Assembly: GCA_905142475.1 (NCBI GenBank)
Contig: LR990730.1
Coordinates: 3,100,001-3,164,000 of the forward strand
Reading direction: 5' to 3'
DNA length: 64,000 nucleotides
DNA from: Xanthomonas hydrangeae
GTDB lineage: Bacteria > Pseudomonadota > Gammaproteobacteria > Xanthomonadales > Xanthomonadaceae
The notes below the pieces were generated by a model. The model was not told the DNA's origin. It worked only from the letters and a program-made list of their open reading frames with translations, and made no database searches. The translations under genes and the position numbers were made by a program. Positions 45,114 to 54,238 of this stretch are shown in pieces. Positions within the stretch are counted from its first letter, which is position 1. Each line of letters begins with the position of its first letter.

Positions 45114-48027
45114 TTACCAGTTCATGCGCAGCACCAGCGAATAGCGCCGGTCGTTGACGAACGAAGAACGCGTGTACAAGCGCGGATCCACTTCGCCCCC
45201 TTCGTACGAGGTCGGCCCCATCAAGACCTTGGTCACCGTGCTGGTCAGGTTGTTGGCCTGCACGCCCAACTGCAGATGGTCGTTGAAGCGATAGAAGAAC
45301 GAGCCGTCGAGCTGGCCGTAGTCGTCGGCCCAGGTCGGCAGGCGGGTGGCCGCGTCGCTGGTGGTCAGCAGGTAACGCGAGCGCCAGTTGTAGGCCAGAC
45401 GCAGCGACAACGGGCCCTTCTCATAGATACCGGCCAGGTTGTAACTGCGCCGCGACAAACCTTCCAGCGGCAGCTCGACGCCGGTCACCGTGGTGTTGGT
45501 GTACGGGTCGGTGGCGGTGTTGGCGCCGCCCTGGCTGTCGACGAAGGTGAAGTTGGCATTGACGCCGAAGCCGCTCAGCCAGCCCGGCAGCTGGTCGAAG
45601 AACTGGGTGTAGCCCAGCTCGGCGCCACGGATGGTGCCCTCGTCCATGTTGTAGGGACGCGTCACCAGCCAGGGGCGGTTGTCGTAGATCTCGCTGCGGG
45701 TCTGGGTGGAGAAGTAATCCTTGACCTTCTTGTAGAACAGCGTGGCGTACAGCATGTCGCTGGTGTCGAAATACCACTCCAGCGCGGTATCGAACTGGTT
45801 GGCCACCATCGGCTTGAGGTTCGGGTTGCCGGCGGTGCCGACGAAGTCGGCGGCCTGGCCGGCGTCGTTGGTCTCCACGTTGAGCAACACATACGGTTGC
45901 AGTTGGGTGTAATCCGGGCGCGCCATCGCCTTGGAGGCGGCAAAGCGCCACTGCAAGGTATCGGTGAAGCGCAGACGCAGGTTCAGGCTGGGCAATACAT
46001 TGGTGTAGCTGCCCTGCGAGTTGTTCTCGAAATACTGCCCGGTGTAGCGCGCCTGCAATTCCGGCGAGACATTGAGCCCGGCCAGGTTCTGGAACTGGCC
46101 GAAGCCTTCGGCCTGGGTCTTGGTCTGCACCACGCGGACGCCGACATTGCCGTCCACCGGAATGCCCCAGGCCTCGTCGTTGCCGAAGTACAGCGCCGCA
46201 TAGGCCGCCTGGGTGCGCTCGAACTGGCGGTTGGTGTCCTGCGGCTGATAGGTGTCCGGCGCCCAGCCATAGCCGCGCAACGCCACGATCTGCTGGATCA
46301 TCTGCGAGGCCGCGCCGTAGTTGTTGACCAGGCTGCTGTTGGGCACCACCAGCGTGGTCGGCACGTTGACGCCGCCGCGGAAGAAGTTGGAGAAGGTGAA
46401 CAACGACGACTGGTCGGTCATGAAATCCGACATGTTCGCCAGGCCATTGCTGGTGCCCGGAATGGCGGCCCAGTTGTCGGAGATCACGCCCCAGTTGTAG
46501 CCGGAATTCTTGTTGATCTGGTTGCGGTCGGTAGCGCGCATGCCGAAGCGCGCAAAGCGCAACCAGCTGCTGTCGTCGAAGGTGTATTCCAGATCCACCC
46601 GCGTGGACAGCTGCCGCCCGCGATTCTTGCCCAGGTGGTCCATCGCCGCCGCCCAGAAGTAATTGGACGGATCCTGGGTAAAGGCCGGGTTGGCGATCTG
46701 CACGCTGGGGTACTTGCCGGAGACATCGTAGGTCAGTCCCGGCAGGTAGGTCGCGCTGAACACGGTGAAATCCAGCTGCTCGTTCTCCGACTGCACCAGT
46801 TGCATGTCGCCCTTGATCTGCAGGTTGTCGTTGAAGAAATGGCTGAAGCCCACCGACAAATCGGTGGTGGTGGTGCGCTGTTCGGAATAGCGGTTGTCGG
46901 TGTTGAAGCGCACACCGTCGCCGGTCAACGCGCCGCGCCACGAGCTGGACACCGGCGAGCCGCGCAGCAAGGCACCGCGATCGTCGTAGTCGAAGGTCGT
47001 GCCCGGTGCCGGGGTGATGCTGTTGTTGCTGTCGTTGAAGAACGCCGCGCGCTCCTGCCAGTTCATTTCATAACGCGAGCGCAGGAACTGCGCATAGATC
47101 TCGGTGGCATCGCTGGGCTTCCACTGGAACGCCGCCGCAATGCCGTCGCGCTTGCGCTCGAAATCCAGCTGGCGCCAGTTCACCCCGCCCGGCACGAACA
47201 CCTCGCTGCGCCCGCTGCCGGCCAGCACCGCCTCATCGGTGCGTCGCACGTACGGCTCCACCTGGATGCCGTCCGAGCGCGTGGCCAGCTCCGAATGCGC
47301 GACATCGATCATGAAGCCCATTTCGCCGATGCCGGTGTTCCATCGATCGCTGAACAGGAACGAGGCCGACGGCTTGTACTGCTTGCTCATGTCGCCGTAG
47401 TTGTAATCGACATTGCCGCCGACGATCCGCCCCGGATTGTCGAACGGCATCCGCGTGCGCAGATTGACCGTGCCGCCCAGGCCGCCCTCGATGATTTCCG
47501 CCGAAGGGTTCTTGTAGACGTCCACGCCCGCCATCAACTCGGCCGGCACGTCTTCGAAGCTCAGGCCGCGGCCGCTGGCGGCGCTGAAGATGTCGCGGCC
47601 ATTGAGTTCGCCGCGCACCTGGGTCAGGCCGCGGATCATCACCCCGCTGCCTTCGGCGGAGAAATGGTCCGGATCGCTGCGTGCGGCAAAGTGGTCGATG
47701 GTCACGCCGCTGACGCGCTGCAGGGTTTCGGTAACGCTGCGATCGGGCAAGGCGCCGATGTCCTCGGCACTGACCGAATCCACGATCTGGCACCTGCGAC
47801 TTGATCAGGCTGGCGCGCACGCCGCGCACTTCCACCGTATCCAGATCCACCGCGCTGCCGGCGGTCTTGCCGGCCGGGACGGTCGGGGACGGCTGCGCCT
47901 GTTGTGCGTACACCGGTGCGGCGAGCAACAGCCCGATGCTGACGGCCATGGCGGAATGACGCAAACGCGGGGTACGACGTGCGTGCACGCCCGTCCCTGC
48001 CGAGGCATGGCTTGAAAACTTGTACAT
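45114..48027 (-). pseudogene. TonB-dependent receptor, frameshifted near the N-terminus
   Basis: Start at ATG 48027 (GGGAGGGA upstream); signal peptide LLLAAPVYAQ; TonB box DTVEVRG; then ASLIKSQ. Immediately after this the frame breaks. In the intact paralogue downstream, eight residues separate KAQ from IVDS. Here only 7 nt (47787-47793) separate KSQ from IVDSVSAEDIG, which fits a 17-nt deletion. From 47783 the remaining 889 codons are open to the stop and encode a full plug and barrel ending YSLVLRMNW. Without the signal peptide this part cannot be exported. Either a recent mutation or an assembly error. Confidence 0.82.
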
Positions 48028-48232
48028 CTGAATCCCTCCCAGGACGCAAGACGACTGAAGACCGGTTGTCGCGGCACCGTCAACGGGCCGCATGATCGAG
48101 CAGGACACGGACGTTGCCGCCCGGCTCCACCTCCCACTGCATGGCGGCTTGCCCGCCGATCACCTGCCCGACTTCACGTGCGCTTCAGCGTGCGATCTGG
48201 CTCACAGATATAGGCGCGTGGTCTAGCGCCAG

Positions 48233-48261
48233 CCAATGAAAAATTCACAGCCTGGTATGCC
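48233..48261 (-). promoter_or_regulatory. Shared bipartite motif, site 2 (frameshifted receptor promoter)
   Basis: On the minus strand GGCATAC, 8 nt, GAATTTTTCATTGG, 205 bp upstream of the receptor start. Five of seven bases match in the first block and 13 of 14 in the second relative to site 1, with identical spacing. Confidence 0.6.
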
Positions 48262-48289
48262 ACGCCGGAATACAAATGGAAGAGCCCGC

Positions 48290-49261
48290 TTAACCAGTGG
48301 ATTCCGGCCCGCGCAGACCGGGGTACAACCGCCGCGCGGTGGTGCGCAGCGCCTGCAGAATGCGCTCGGCCCCGGGCGGCAGGATGTAATCGCGCCGCCG
48401 GATGATGCCGAACGACTCCATGCGGACGCCCAGCTCGATCGGCAGCACGGTCAGCAGCTTGGCCTGGATTAGCGGCGCCACCGATTCCACCGGCAAGGCG
48501 GTCAGCATGTCGGTGCCGCGCAGCAGCGTGGAGGTCACCGGCAGCGACGAGGTCTCGATCGCGTTGGTCGGCGTCTGCACGCCGTGCTCCATGAACATCG
48601 AATCCAGCCGCGCGCGCAGCACGCTGTCGGCCGGCGGCAGGATCCAGCCATGCCGCACCAGATCCGCATGCTGCAGGCCGGCCCGGCTGGCCAGCGGGTG
48701 GCCGGCACGCGCGATTACCGAATGCGGCTCGTCGGCCAGCGGCTCGAACTCCAGCTCGCCCACGCCTTCGGGCCCCAGGATGCGGCCGATCACGATGTCC
48801 AGCTGGCCGTCCAGCAACTTGGCCACCAGCGGGCGGCTGTAGTCCATTTCCACCCGCACCAGGATGTCGGGGAACTCGCGCTTGACCTCGGCGATCGCCT
48901 GCGGCACCAGGTTGGTACCCGGATTGACCACCGTGCCGATCGAGGCCTGGCCCATGCGTCCGGCGCGCAGCGCGGCGATCTCCTCCTGCGCACGGCCGAT
49001 CTCCGACATCGCCGCGCGCGCGCGCCGGATCAGCACATGGCCATACCAGGTCGGCTCGACCCCGCGCGCATGCCGCTCGAATAGTTTCACTCCCAGCATG
49101 TCTTCCATTTCTGCCAGCAGCTTGGAGGCCGCCGGCTGGGTCATGCTGGCGGCCTCGGCCGCGCGCAGCACCGAGCGCTGTTCGTGCAGATGCAGCAACA
49201 GCAGGAGCTGGCGCGTCTTCAGCCGGGCTGCGTTGAACCAGGGAGTACCGGAATTTGCCAT
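48290..49261 (-). CDS. gbpR: LysR-family transcriptional regulator (GbpR-like)
   Basis: 323 residues. N-terminal winged helix-turn-helix (RSVLRAAEAASMTQPAASKLLAEMEDMLGVKLFERHARGVEPT), then a two-lobed LysR substrate domain (GQASIGTVVNPGTNLVPQAIAEV, LDIVIGRILG, GWILPPADSVLR). It resembles GbpR-type galactose-responsive regulators. It is divergent from dgoA and back-to-back with the XyGUL receptor. A bipartite motif 31 bp upstream of its start recurs at both receptor promoters, so it probably controls itself, the dgo operon and the XyGUL. A galactose-related inducer is inferred. Confidence 0.85.
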   Translation of the reverse strand: MANSGTPWFNAARLKTRQLLLLLHLHEQRSVLRAAEAASMTQPAASKLLAEMEDMLGVKLFERHARGVEPTWYGHVLIRRARAAMSEIGRAQEEIAALRAGRMGQASIGTVVNPGTNLVPQAIAEVKREFPDILVRVEMDYSRPLVAKLLDGQLDIVIGRILGPEGVGELEFEPLADEPHSVIARAGHPLASRAGLQHADLVRHGWILPPADSVLRARLDSMFMEHGVQTPTNAIETSSLPVTSTLLRGTDMLTALPVESVAPLIQAKLLTVLPIELGVRMESFGIIRRRDYILPPGAERILQALRTTARRLYPGLRGPESTG

Positions 49262-49291
49262 GGAGATCGCCGCGAGGGTGTATTCGTAGGA

Positions 49292-49320
49292 GGAATAGAA
49301 TATGCCGAAAATTTCATTTG
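49292..49320 (+). promoter_or_regulatory. Shared bipartite motif, site 3 (LysR-dgo intergenic region)
   Basis: GGAATAG, 8 nt, GAAAATTTCATTTG on the plus strand. The first block also forms TATTC-N7-GAATA with upstream sequence (49281-49297). It lies 31 bp from the LysR start and 358 bp before dgoA. The rest of the 417-bp gap (49262-49678) shows no gene. Confidence 0.62.
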
Positions 49321-49678
49321 CAGCACATATCTCCCCGCGCGAGGCTATCGAACGCCGCAGCAGGAGCCCCTACCTCCCGGGCGCGGTCAGAATAGACGTG
49401 AACCATCTCTCACGAGGTGGCAGCACGCACGCCATACATGCGGAGGTGGACGACGATGACGGCATCTTGCCAGCCGATAGCAGGCGGTTGCAGCGCGCAC
49501 GCGATTGTTGCAATCGGTCCTCCAGCGCGTCGCGGCACCCTGCCCGCTTCCCCATTCCGATCTCCCACCGCGCGTCTGCAGCCCCGCGTTGCAGCGCGCA
49601 GTTGCGCAAGCTCCCCCGACGACGTTGCCGACCCTCCGGTCGCCGACGGCCGCTTTCCGCTCTATCGCGAGTAACCCG

Positions 49679-50311
49679 ATGACCTCAGACACCACTGCCA
49701 GCCTGTTCGCCCTGCCGCTGATCGCCATCCTGCGTGGCATCACGCCGGAAGAAACGCTCGACCATGTCGGCGCACTGATCGACGCCGGCTTCGACGCGAT
49801 CGAAATCCCGCTCAACTCGCCGCGCTGGGCCGAGAGCATCGCGCTCGCCCAGCAGACCTATGGCGAGCGCGCCTGGATCGGCGCCGGCACCGTGCTGCGC
49901 AACGACGATGTCGACACCCTGGCCGAGATCGGTGCGCGCTTCATCGTCACCCCGAATACGCGCCCCTCGCTGATCCGCCATGCGGTGTCGCGCGGGCTCA
50001 CCGTGGTCGCCGGTTTCGCCACCGCCAGCGAGGCGTTCGACGCCATCGATGCCGGCGCCACGATCCTGAAGCTGTTCCCGGCAGCCACCTATGGCGCCGC
50101 GCATGTGCGCGCGCTGCGCTCGGTGCTGCCCAAGCACATTCCGGTCTACGTGGTCGGCGGCGTCAGCCCGCAGACCCTGGCCGGCTTCGTTGCCCAGGGC
50201 GCCGCTGGCGCCGGCATCGGTGGTGAACTGTACAAACCCGCGCAATCGCTCGAAACGACCCAGACGCATGCACGCGCCTTCGTGCAGGCCTACCAGGAAC
50301 TGCAAGGATGA
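49679..50311 (+). CDS. dgoA: 2-dehydro-3-deoxy-6-phosphogalactonate aldolase
   Basis: 210 residues. Cleaves KDPGal to pyruvate and glyceraldehyde-3-phosphate, the last step of the De Ley-Doudoroff pathway. KDPG-aldolase family: [12 protein letters not shown] (Arg/Glu region), [18 protein letters not shown] and the Schiff-base Lys in [13 protein letters not shown]. The start [13 protein letters not shown] (ATG 49679) is preferred over a longer frame from 49505. First gene of a four-gene operon with overlapping stops and starts. KDPG rather than KDPGal specificity cannot be excluded by sequence, but the neighbours favour galactonate. Confidence 0.9.
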   Translation: MTSDTTASLFALPLIAILRGITPEETLDHVGALIDAGFDAIEIPLNSPRWAESIALAQQTYGERAWIGAGTVLRNDDVDTLAEIGARFIVTPNTRPSLIRHAVSRGLTVVAGFATASEAFDAIDAGATILKLFPAATYGAAHVRALRSVLPKHIPVYVVGGVSPQTLAGFVAQGAAGAGIGGELYKPAQSLETTQTHARAFVQAYQELQG

Positions 50312-51456
50312 AGATCACCCGCCTCACCACCTACCACGCCGCACCGCGCTGGCTGTTCCTCAAGGTCGAAACCGACGAGGGCATCACCGGCTGGGGAGAG
50401 CCGGTCATCGAAGGCCGCGCGCGCTCGGTGGAAGCCGCCGTGCACGAACTGGCCGGCTACGTCGTCGGCAAGGATCCGGCGCGCATCAACGACCTGTGGC
50501 AGACCATGTACCGCGCCGGTTTCTACCGTGGCGGCGCCATCCTGATGAGCGCCATCGCCGGTATCGACCAGGCCTTGTGGGACATCAAGGGCAAGGCCCT
50601 GGGCGTGCCGGTGTACGAGCTGCTGGGCGGGCTGGTGCGCGATCGCATGAAGACCTACCGCTGGGTCGGCGGCGATCGCCCGGGCGCGATCATCCAGCAG
50701 ATCACCGACTACCGTGCACTGGGCTTTGACACCTTCAAGTTCAACGGCACCGAGGAAATGAAGCTGATCGACAGCGCGCGCGCCGTCGATGCCGCCGTGG
50801 TCAAGGTCGCCGAAATCCGCGAAGCCTTCGGCAACAGCATCGACTTCGGCATCGACTTCCACGGCCGCGTCGGCGCGCCGATGGCCAAGGCGCTGCTGCG
50901 CGAGCTGGAGCCGTTCAAGCCGCTGTTCGTCGAGGAACCGGTGCTGGCCGAGCAGGCCGAGTACTACCCGCGCCTGGCCGCGAGCACCTCGATTCCGCTG
51001 GCGGCCGGCGAGCGCATGTTCTCGCGCTTCGAATTCAAGAACGTGCTGTGCGCCGGCGGTATCGGCATGGTGCAGCCGGACCTGTCGCATGCCGGCGGCA
51101 TCACCGAGTGCGTCAAGATCGCCGCGATGGCCGAAGCCTACGATGTCGGCTTCGCTCCGCACTGCCCGCTCGGGCCGATCGCGCTGGCCGCCTGCCTGCA
51201 CGTGGACTTCGTTTCGCACAACGCGGTGCTGCAGGAACAGAGCATCGGCATCCACTACAACGAAGGCGCCGACCTGCTCGATTACGTCATCAATAAAGAC
51301 GATTTTCAGTGTGTCGATGGCAGTATCGCCGCGCTGCCCAAACCCGGGCTCGGTGTGGAGATCGACGAAGACATGCTCAAGCGCGCAAACGAAAATCCGC
51401 CGGACTGGCGCAACCCGGTCTGGCGTCACAGCGATGGCAGCATCGCCGAATGGTGA
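50308..51456 (+). CDS. dgoD: D-galactonate dehydratase
   Basis: 382 residues, enolase superfamily. Dehydrates D-galactonate to 2-dehydro-3-deoxygalactonate. Metal ligands and acid/base residues: GIDFHGRVG (Asp and His), [11 protein letters not shown] (Glu), [12 protein letters not shown] (Glu), [13 protein letters not shown] and [17 protein letters not shown] (His). Starts [22 protein letters not shown] and overlaps the dgoA stop by 4 bases. Confidence 0.95.
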   Translation: MKITRLTTYHAAPRWLFLKVETDEGITGWGEPVIEGRARSVEAAVHELAGYVVGKDPARINDLWQTMYRAGFYRGGAILMSAIAGIDQALWDIKGKALGVPVYELLGGLVRDRMKTYRWVGGDRPGAIIQQITDYRALGFDTFKFNGTEEMKLIDSARAVDAAVVKVAEIREAFGNSIDFGIDFHGRVGAPMAKALLRELEPFKPLFVEEPVLAEQAEYYPRLAASTSIPLAAGERMFSRFEFKNVLCAGGIGMVQPDLSHAGGITECVKIAAMAEAYDVGFAPHCPLGPIALAACLHVDFVSHNAVLQEQSIGIHYNEGADLLDYVINKDDFQCVDGSIAALPKPGLGVEIDEDMLKRANENPPDWRNPVWRHSDGSIAEW

Positions 51457-52367
51457 GCACGCCAGAACACACCGCCGTGCTGGCGGTCGACAGCCGCTGC
51501 ACGCATGGCGAAGGCGTGCTGTGGTGCGAGCAGCGTGAGGCGCTGTACTGGGTGGACATCAGCGAGAAGCGCTTGTGGCGGCATCATCCGCAAAGTGCGC
51601 ACACGCGCTACTGGACGCTGCCCGATCGGCCGGGCTGCATCGGCTTGATGGACGACGGCCGCGTGCTGATCGCGCTGGCCAAATCGGTCTGCATCGCCGA
51701 CCCGGACAACGCCGACGGAGAAGGCGATGCGCTGCCGCTGGAAAAGCTCGCCGATGTCGAAGCCGACAACCCGCTGACGCGCAGCAACGATGGCCGCGCC
51801 GATCGCAACGGCAACTTCGTGTTCGGCACCATGGACGAACACGACGACAAAGCCGCGCGCGGGGCGATGTATCAGTTCTCGCTGCGCCACGGTCTGCGCG
51901 CCTTGCCGTTGCCGGGCGTGTCGATCCCCAACTCGATCTGTTTCAGCCCCGATGGCCGCACGCTGTACTACTGCGACTCGGTGCGCCCGCAGATCCTGTG
52001 CTGCGACTACGACGCCGACACCGCGCAAACCAGCAACACGCGCGTATTCGCCACGCTGGACCGCGACGATGCCGAGCCGGACGGCTCCATCATCGACAGC
52101 GAAGGCCACTTGTGGAATGCGCAGTGGCGCGCCTGGCGCGTGGTGCGCTATCGCCCCGACGGCAGCGTCGAGCGCAGCGTGCAACTGCCGGTCAAGCACC
52201 CTACCTGCAGCGCCTTCGGTGGTGCCGCGCTGGATCTTCTGCATGTGATCAGCTCACGCCTGGACCACAGCGCCGAAGAACTTGCCCGCACACCGGAAGC
52301 CGGCGGCCTGTACCTCTGCGATGTGCCGGTCAACGGCCTGCCCGAGAGCCGGGTGGCCAGCGCATGA
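51450..52367 (+). CDS. SMP-30/gluconolactonase-type sugar lactonase
   Basis: 305 residues, six-bladed propeller. Metal-site residues sit in [20 protein letters not shown] (Glu), [20 protein letters not shown] (Asn), [11 protein letters not shown] (Asn) and [16 protein letters not shown] (Asp). In this operon it most likely hydrolyses galactono-1,4- or 1,5-lactone to galactonate, feeding DgoD. The ATG at 51450 overlaps dgoD by 7 bases. No galactose dehydrogenase gene is present in the window to supply the lactone. Confidence 0.85.
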   Translation: MVSTPEHTAVLAVDSRCTHGEGVLWCEQREALYWVDISEKRLWRHHPQSAHTRYWTLPDRPGCIGLMDDGRVLIALAKSVCIADPDNADGEGDALPLEKLADVEADNPLTRSNDGRADRNGNFVFGTMDEHDDKAARGAMYQFSLRHGLRALPLPGVSIPNSICFSPDGRTLYYCDSVRPQILCCDYDADTAQTSNTRVFATLDRDDAEPDGSIIDSEGHLWNAQWRAWRVVRYRPDGSVERSVQLPVKHPTCSAFGGAALDLLHVISSRLDHSAEELARTPEAGGLYLCDVPVNGLPESRVASA

Positions 52368-53341
52368 TCGCCATCGACTGGGGCACCAGCAGCCTGCGCG
52401 GGTATCTGCTCGATGCCGGCGGCAAGGTGCTGGAGCAACGCCGCGGCAGCGACGGCATCCTGGCCTGCCAGGGCCGCTTCGCCGAGGTGTTGAGCAACCT
52501 GATCGACGGCTGGCACGGCCCGGTGCTGCTCTCTGGCATGATCGGCAGCCGCAACGGCTGGGTCGAACAAGCCTACCTGCCCTGCCCGGTCGACACTGCC
52601 GCACTTGCGCAGGCAATGCGCAGCTACGACGACCTGCTGCCCGGACGCACCCTGTGGTTCGTGCCCGGCATGAGTACGGACGAACGGCACTTCGTGCCTG
52701 ATGCGAGCGCTGGCGAACGGCCCCGTGCGCCCGATGCGAACACCGACCAACAGCACGGCGTGCCCGATGCCGGCACCAGCGCACGGCATCGCGTGCCTGA
52801 CGTCATGCGTGGCGAAGAAACCCAACTGGTCGGCCTGCTCGCCGCACTCGGCGACGGCGAGCACATCGCCTGCCTGCCCGGCACGCACAGCAAATGGGCA
52901 CAGATCGCCAACGGCCAACTGACCGGGTTCGCCACCGTCATGACCGGCGAACTGTATGCGGTGCTGCGCCAGCACAGCATCCTGGGCAAGCTGATGCAGG
53001 ACGATCACGCCGAACTGGACACCGATGCATTCCTGCAAGGTGTCGATCGCAGCGCCGACCCAGGCGGCCTCAGTCATCACCTGTTCGGTGCCCGCACGCT
53101 GGGCCTGTTCGACCGCCTCACCGCCACCGCGCTGCCGTCCTACCTCTCGGGCCTGCTGATCGGCCACGAACTGCGCGAGCACCACGGCAATCAAGGCACC
53201 GTCCACCTGGTCGGCAGCCCCGGCCTGGCGCAGCGCTATGCACTGGCGCTGGCGCATTTGGGTGTCAAAACCCAGCTGCATCCGGAAGATCTGGCTGCTA
53301 CGGGGTTGTTCGCCCTGGCAAGGCAGCGTGGGTTGGTTTGA
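52364..53341 (+). CDS. dgoK: 2-dehydro-3-deoxygalactonokinase with an internal repeat insertion
   Basis: 325 residues. Phosphorylates 2-dehydro-3-deoxygalactonate to the DgoA substrate. Family motifs: [17 protein letters not shown] (phosphate loop), LSGMIGSRNGW, VPDVMRGEETQLVGLL, LPGTHSKWAQI and HLVGSPGLAQRY. Overlaps the lactonase stop by 4 bases. Odd feature: between LWFVPGM and VMRGEETQ lie four 11-residue units ending VPDA, APDA, VPDA and VPDV (residues 104-147). Other DgoK proteins that I recall have only one such turn. The frame and all core motifs remain intact, so it may well be active. Confidence 0.9.
   Translation: MIAIDWGTSSLRGYLLDAGGKVLEQRRGSDGILACQGRFAEVLSNLIDGWHGPVLLSGMIGSRNGWVEQAYLPCPVDTAALAQAMRSYDDLLPGRTLWFVPGMSTDERHFVPDASAGERPRAPDANTDQQHGVPDAGTSARHRVPDVMRGEETQLVGLLAALGDGEHIACLPGTHSKWAQIANGQLTGFATVMTGELYAVLRQHSILGKLMQDDHAELDTDAFLQGVDRSADPGGLSHHLFGARTLGLFDRLTATALPSYLSGLLIGHELREHHGNQGTVHLVGSPGLAQRYALALAHLGVKTQLHPEDLAATGLFALARQRGLV
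52673..52804 (+). repeat. Four 33-bp tandem repeats inside dgoK
   Basis: Units at 52673-52705, 52706-52738, 52739-52771 and 52772-52804, each encoding 11 residues: STDERHFVPDA, SAGERPRAPDA, NTDQQHGVPDA, GTSARHRVPDV. The DNA ends of the units (GTGCCTGATGC, GTGCGCCCGATGC, GTGCCCGATGC, GTGCCTGACGT) are best conserved. The 33-bp length keeps frame; copy number could vary between strains. Confidence 0.8.
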
Positions 53342-53441
53342 TACGCAGCGTGAGTGGATCTGATCAGGCGGCCGGTCGTTGATTTACTTCGGCTGGCGCG
53401 TGGCGATACGCTCGTCATGCCGAAAAGTGTTGCTGCGGTGC

Positions 53442-53486
53442 CCCTCATCCGGCGCTAGCGCGCCATCTTCTCCCGACGGGAGAAGG
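53442..53486 (+). repeat. Short intergenic repeat, copy 1
   Basis: Begins CCCTCATCCGGCGCTAGCG and ends TTCTCCC-GAC-GGGAGAA-GG, containing two hairpins. Direct repeat of 53655-53698 (about 85% identity by eye). A shortened related piece (CCCCTCTCCTGCGGGGCGAG) follows at 53494. Typical of REP-like elements scattered in Xanthomonadaceae. Confidence 0.65.
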
Positions 53487-53599
53487 CTCAAAACCCCTCT
53501 CCTGCGGGGCGAGAAGGCACGGCTTACGCGCCACTGGCGCATGTGCCTAGGAGCGCCCGCGCCGCAAGCGCGGGCCGGGGCGCGGAGCGGGGGTTGGGG

Positions 53600-53660
53600 T
53601 GAGGGTACGGGCGAAGCCACGGAGAATGGTGGGTAACCCGAGGCTTCGCCCGTACCCTCA
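53600..53660. repeat. Perfect 19-bp inverted repeat
   Basis: TGAGGGTACGGGCGAAGCC (53600-53618) and its exact complement at 53642-53660, with a 23-nt loop. The right arm runs straight into the second short repeat. A strong hairpin between dgoK and fdxA; it has no U-tract. Confidence 0.75.
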
Positions 53661-53698
53661 TCCGCCGCTGCGCGGCACCTTCTCCCGATGGGAGAAGG
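53655..53698 (+). repeat. Short intergenic repeat, copy 2
   Basis: Begins CCCTCATCCGCCGCTGCGCG and ends TTCTCCC-GAT-GGGAGAA-GG. Same two-hairpin layout as 53442-53486. Confidence 0.65.
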
Positions 53699-53792
53699 AA
53701 TCAATCCCAATGCAAAAACCCAAAATCCCCATCACCCCCACACCCAGCACCCGACTGCTTTAGAATTGGCAGGCTAAACGCCGGATTCCACC

Positions 53793-54116
53793 ATGCCTTT
53801 TGTTGTCACCGAAAACTGCATCAAGTGCAAATACACCGACTGCGTCGAGGTCTGCCCGGTGGATTGCTTCCATGTCGGCCCGAACTTTCTGGTCATCGAC
53901 CCGGACGAGTGCATCGACTGCACCCTGTGCGAGCCCGAATGCCCGGCCAACGCGATCTACCCGGAAGACGACGTGCCAGCAGGCCAGGAGGGCTTCGTCG
54001 CGCTTAACGCCGAGCTCGCCAAGGCCTGGCCCGTCCTGACCGTGCGCCAGGAGCCGTTGCCCGATGCCGCCGAATGGGACGGCAAGCCGAACAAGTTGCC
54101 GCTGCTGCAACGCTGA
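53793..54116 (+). CDS. fdxA: 7Fe ferredoxin FdxA
   Basis: 107 residues. The N-terminal Cys pattern [20 protein letters not shown] plus [20 protein letters not shown] supplies ligands for one [3Fe-4S] and one [4Fe-4S] cluster, as in Azotobacter ferredoxin I. A C-terminal helix region ([13 protein letters not shown]) follows. Cytoplasmic electron carrier. Single gene; partner enzymes are not adjacent. Confidence 0.94.
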   Translation: MPFVVTENCIKCKYTDCVEVCPVDCFHVGPNFLVIDPDECIDCTLCEPECPANAIYPEDDVPAGQEGFVALNAELAKAWPVLTVRQEPLPDAAEWDGKPNKLPLLQR

Positions 54117-54189
54117 CATAGCGCCTGGCAGCCTCCAGCCGCAGCGACGCCATAGCGGCGCAGCGACGACACCGCATCAGAAACGCAAA

Positions 54190-54210
54190 ACGGGCGCCCG
54201 AGGCGCCCGT
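54190..54210 (-). terminator. Terminator of the dapA-bamC operon
   Basis: 9-bp stem ACGGGCGCC/GGCGCCCGT with a 3-nt loop. On the minus strand it is followed by TTTTGC, 29 bp past the bamC-like stop. It could also slow transcripts leaving fdxA on the other strand. Confidence 0.7.
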
Positions 54211-54238
54211 TCTGCTGTCTGCGCTTGCTGCAGCGGCC

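Noticed and set aside
47233-48108. Separate 291-codon gene at the 5' end of the frameshifted receptor
   Set aside because: After ASLIKSQ the translation becomes Arg-rich shadow sequence; the N-terminal part is the receptor signal peptide and TonB box, so it is part of the broken receptor gene.
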